5,989 nt of DNA from CBDUUP01 sp965370435 (lineage in GTDB: Bacteria > Chloroflexota > Anaerolineae > Anaerolineales > UBA11579): contig CBDUUP010000291.1 of assembly GCA_965370435.1 (NCBI GenBank), positions 1-5,989 of the forward strand, read 5' to 3'. Positions within the stretch are counted from its first letter, which is position 1. Each line of letters opens with the position of its first letter. The notes below the pieces were generated by a model. That model worked only from the letters and a program-made list of their open reading frames with translations, was not told the DNA's origin and ran no database searches. Below, piece by piece: positions 4,679 through 5,989 of the stretch. The translations under genes and the position numbers were made by a program.

Positions 4679-5461
4679 ATGCGTGAAGATTTTTCGATCT
4701 TGATCGTGGATGATGACGAACGCATGGTCAACACACTGGTGGATGTCCTGCGTGTAAGGGGCTACCAGGCGGTGGCGGCCTATTCCGGCCCCGAAGCCCT
4801 GGAAAATCTCAAAACCAATTCCTATGCCTGCGTCCTGACCGACATCAAAATGCCCCAAATGCACGGAGTTGAACTTTACCAGGCAATCCGCGACCTCCAA
4901 CCCAACCTGCCCGTCATCTTGATGACCGCCTTTGCCAAAGATAAACTGGTCCAAGAAGGGCTGGACGAAGGAGTCGTCGCAGTCCTCAATAAACCCCTGG
5001 ACATCAACCTCCTGCTGAATTTCTTCGCCTCCCTGCGCTCCGACCGCCCCATCCTGGTTGTAGATGACGACCCCCGTTTCGCCGAAGTCCTGGGGAAGGT
5101 GCTGCGCAAGCGCGGCTACGCAGTGACCGAAGTGGTAAAACCCGAGGACATTGAGAGCGCCATCAACGATGACGTGGAGATGGTGCTGCTGGATACCAAA
5201 TTGAGCGAAGGGGGCGATTTGGATGTGTTCAAACATATTAGGGAACAACACCCCTATTTGCCCATCATCCTGATAACCAGCCGTCAGGAAGAAATATCCT
5301 CCGCCCTGGAGGCCGCCGGGGAGATAAGCGCCTATACCTGCCTCTACAAACCCCTGCAGGTCGAAGGGCTTTTCCAGGTCGTAGACGAGGTACACCACAT
5401 GGAGTTAGGCCGGCTTCTGGGCCGCCCCGCCAGAAAGAGGGGGGAGGAATCGGATGAGTGA
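4679..5461 (+). CDS. Double receiver-domain response regulator B (REC-REC), paralogue of A
   Basis: This 260-residue protein aligns with REC-REC A from residue 1 to 250 without a gap, about 54% identical by hand count. Equivalent residues have the same numbers: D11-D13, D55, T83 and K105 in REC1; D129-D131, D172, T200 and K224 in REC2. REC1 is better conserved than REC2. The REC2 loop after D172 has changed to TKLSEGGDLDV, with D180 where A has Gly. The tail repeats the VHHMELGRLLG motif and then becomes basic and acidic (ARKRGEESDE). No output domain is present. I chose the ATG at 4679 because AGGAG lies eight bases upstream and the resulting N-terminus matches A; an in-frame TTG at 4586 would add 31 residues without receiver character. 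Its end overlaps the next gene by eight bases, suggesting coupling to the REC-GAF protein. Confidence 0.92.
   Translation: MREDFSILIVDDDERMVNTLVDVLRVRGYQAVAAYSGPEALENLKTNSYACVLTDIKMPQMHGVELYQAIRDLQPNLPVILMTAFAKDKLVQEGLDEGVVAVLNKPLDINLLLNFFASLRSDRPILVVDDDPRFAEVLGKVLRKRGYAVTEVVKPEDIESAINDDVEMVLLDTKLSEGGDLDVFKHIREQHPYLPIILITSRQEEISSALEAAGEISAYTCLYKPLQVEGLFQVVDEVHHMELGRLLGRPARKRGEESDE
5441..5447 (+). promoter_or_regulatory. Shine-Dalgarno of the REC-GAF gene
   Basis: GGGGAGG lies six bases before the ATG at 5454 and within the last codons of REC-REC B. It supports this start in spite of the eight-base gene overlap. Confidence 0.65.
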
Positions 5462-5989
5462 TGGCGCCCCTATCCTGATTGTTGATGACGACCCCAAGAT
5501 CAGGAAAACCCTCTCCGATATTCTCAGAGTAAAAGGTTATGATGTCCTAATCGCCGATCAGGGTAAGATCGCCCTGGAAATGGTCGTTGAGCGCACCCCG
5601 GATGTCGCCCTGATTGATCTCAAACTGGGAGATATGTCGGGAATGGATTTGATGGAGGAGATCAAAGCCCGCTCCCCGGATACAGAGTGCATCGTCATCA
5701 CCGGCCACGCCACCACCATCTCCGCCATTCAGGCGGCCAACCTGGGCGTATACAGCTACTTCCAGAAACCTTACGATATGGAGCAATTGCTCCTGGCCAT
5801 CCGCCGAGCCATCGAGAAGCAGGAATCCGGGGATGCCCTGCAAAAACGCAACGAAGAGATCCAACTCCTCTACGAAGCCAGCCAACAATTCAGCCGCTCC
5901 CTCGATCTAGCCCACATATTCGACCGCCTGAACGACATGGTGGGCAGCATCATGGACCGGGATGCCCTGTACGTATCCTCCTACGACCC
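5454..5989 (+). CDS. Receiver-GAF signalling protein, 3' end outside the window
   Basis: An open frame from ATG 5454 runs to the window edge (178 complete codons). Residues 6-120 form one receiver domain: D11-D13, phosphoacceptor D55 in ALIDLKL, T83 in VITGH, and K105 in FQKPYD. A short charged helix follows (about 118-138, EKQESGDALQKRNEEIQ). Then comes the typical start of a GAF domain, LLYEASQQFSRSLDLAHIFDRL, continuing to ALYVSSYDP at the edge. Proteins of this architecture often continue into further GAF or PAS domains and a histidine kinase, which would make this a hybrid receiving phosphate at D55; that is family knowledge, not seen here. It starts inside the end of REC-REC B (overlap ATGAGTGA), so the two are probably co-translated and may be partners. 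Confidence 0.88.
   Translation, partial: MSDGAPILIVDDDPKIRKTLSDILRVKGYDVLIADQGKIALEMVVERTPDVALIDLKLGDMSGMDLMEEIKARSPDTECIVITGHATTISAIQAANLGVYSYFQKPYDMEQLLLAIRRAIEKQESGDALQKRNEEIQLLYEASQQFSRSLDLAHIFDRLNDMVGSIMDRDALYVSSYD

Noticed and set aside
4664..5398. Long open frame on the minus strand opposite REC-REC B
   Set aside because: It mirrors the receiver gene on the other strand, with repetitive H/G/Q-rich translation and no domain.

Overview
The window is a bacterial signal-transduction cluster with every gene on the + strand. The layout is an AT-rich leader, two paralogous membrane sensor histidine kinases, a response regulator made only of two receiver domains, a roughly 500-base non-coding gap, a second double-receiver regulator paralogous to the first, and the start of a receiver-GAF protein that runs off the right edge. 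Promoter and Shine-Dalgarno signals are of ordinary bacterial type, and the genes are clearly richer in G+C than the gaps. The domain mix and the GAF start (LLYEASQQFSRSLDL) would fit Chloroflexota (Anaerolineae) or a delta-proteobacterial-type lineage. There is no phylogenetic marker, so the taxon is a guess.

Region by region: 1-274 is non-coding, AT-rich and holds one plausible sigma70-type promoter. 275-2032 encodes kinase 1 (extracytoplasmic Cache-like sensor, PAS, HisKA, HATPase). 2054-3409 encodes kinase 2 (short two-helix membrane anchor, cysteine-bearing PAS, HisKA, HATPase). 3406-4173 encodes REC-REC protein A, with start and stop codons overlapping kinase 2. 4174-4678 is a gap: its left part looks like a roughly 181-bp MITE-like insertion with terminal inverted repeats and a 9-bp target duplication, and its right part is a leader with hairpins, one of which puts the Shine-Dalgarno sequence in its loop. 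4679-5461 encodes REC-REC protein B. 5454 onward encodes a REC-coiled coil-GAF protein that is probably itself a kinase.

The likely logic is a multi-step or branched phosphorelay. Two kinases with near-interchangeable catalytic cores but different sensors would feed REC-only proteins carrying two phosphoacceptor aspartates each (D55 and D172). No DNA-binding or enzymatic output domain and no HPt domain is seen, so the output must lie downstream or elsewhere. Both kinases and both REC-REC proteins look like products of duplication: gap-free alignments of 250 residues give about 63% and 54% identity by hand count. The most distinctive finds are the MITE-like element abutting the stop codon of the first REC-REC gene and the structured leader of the second.
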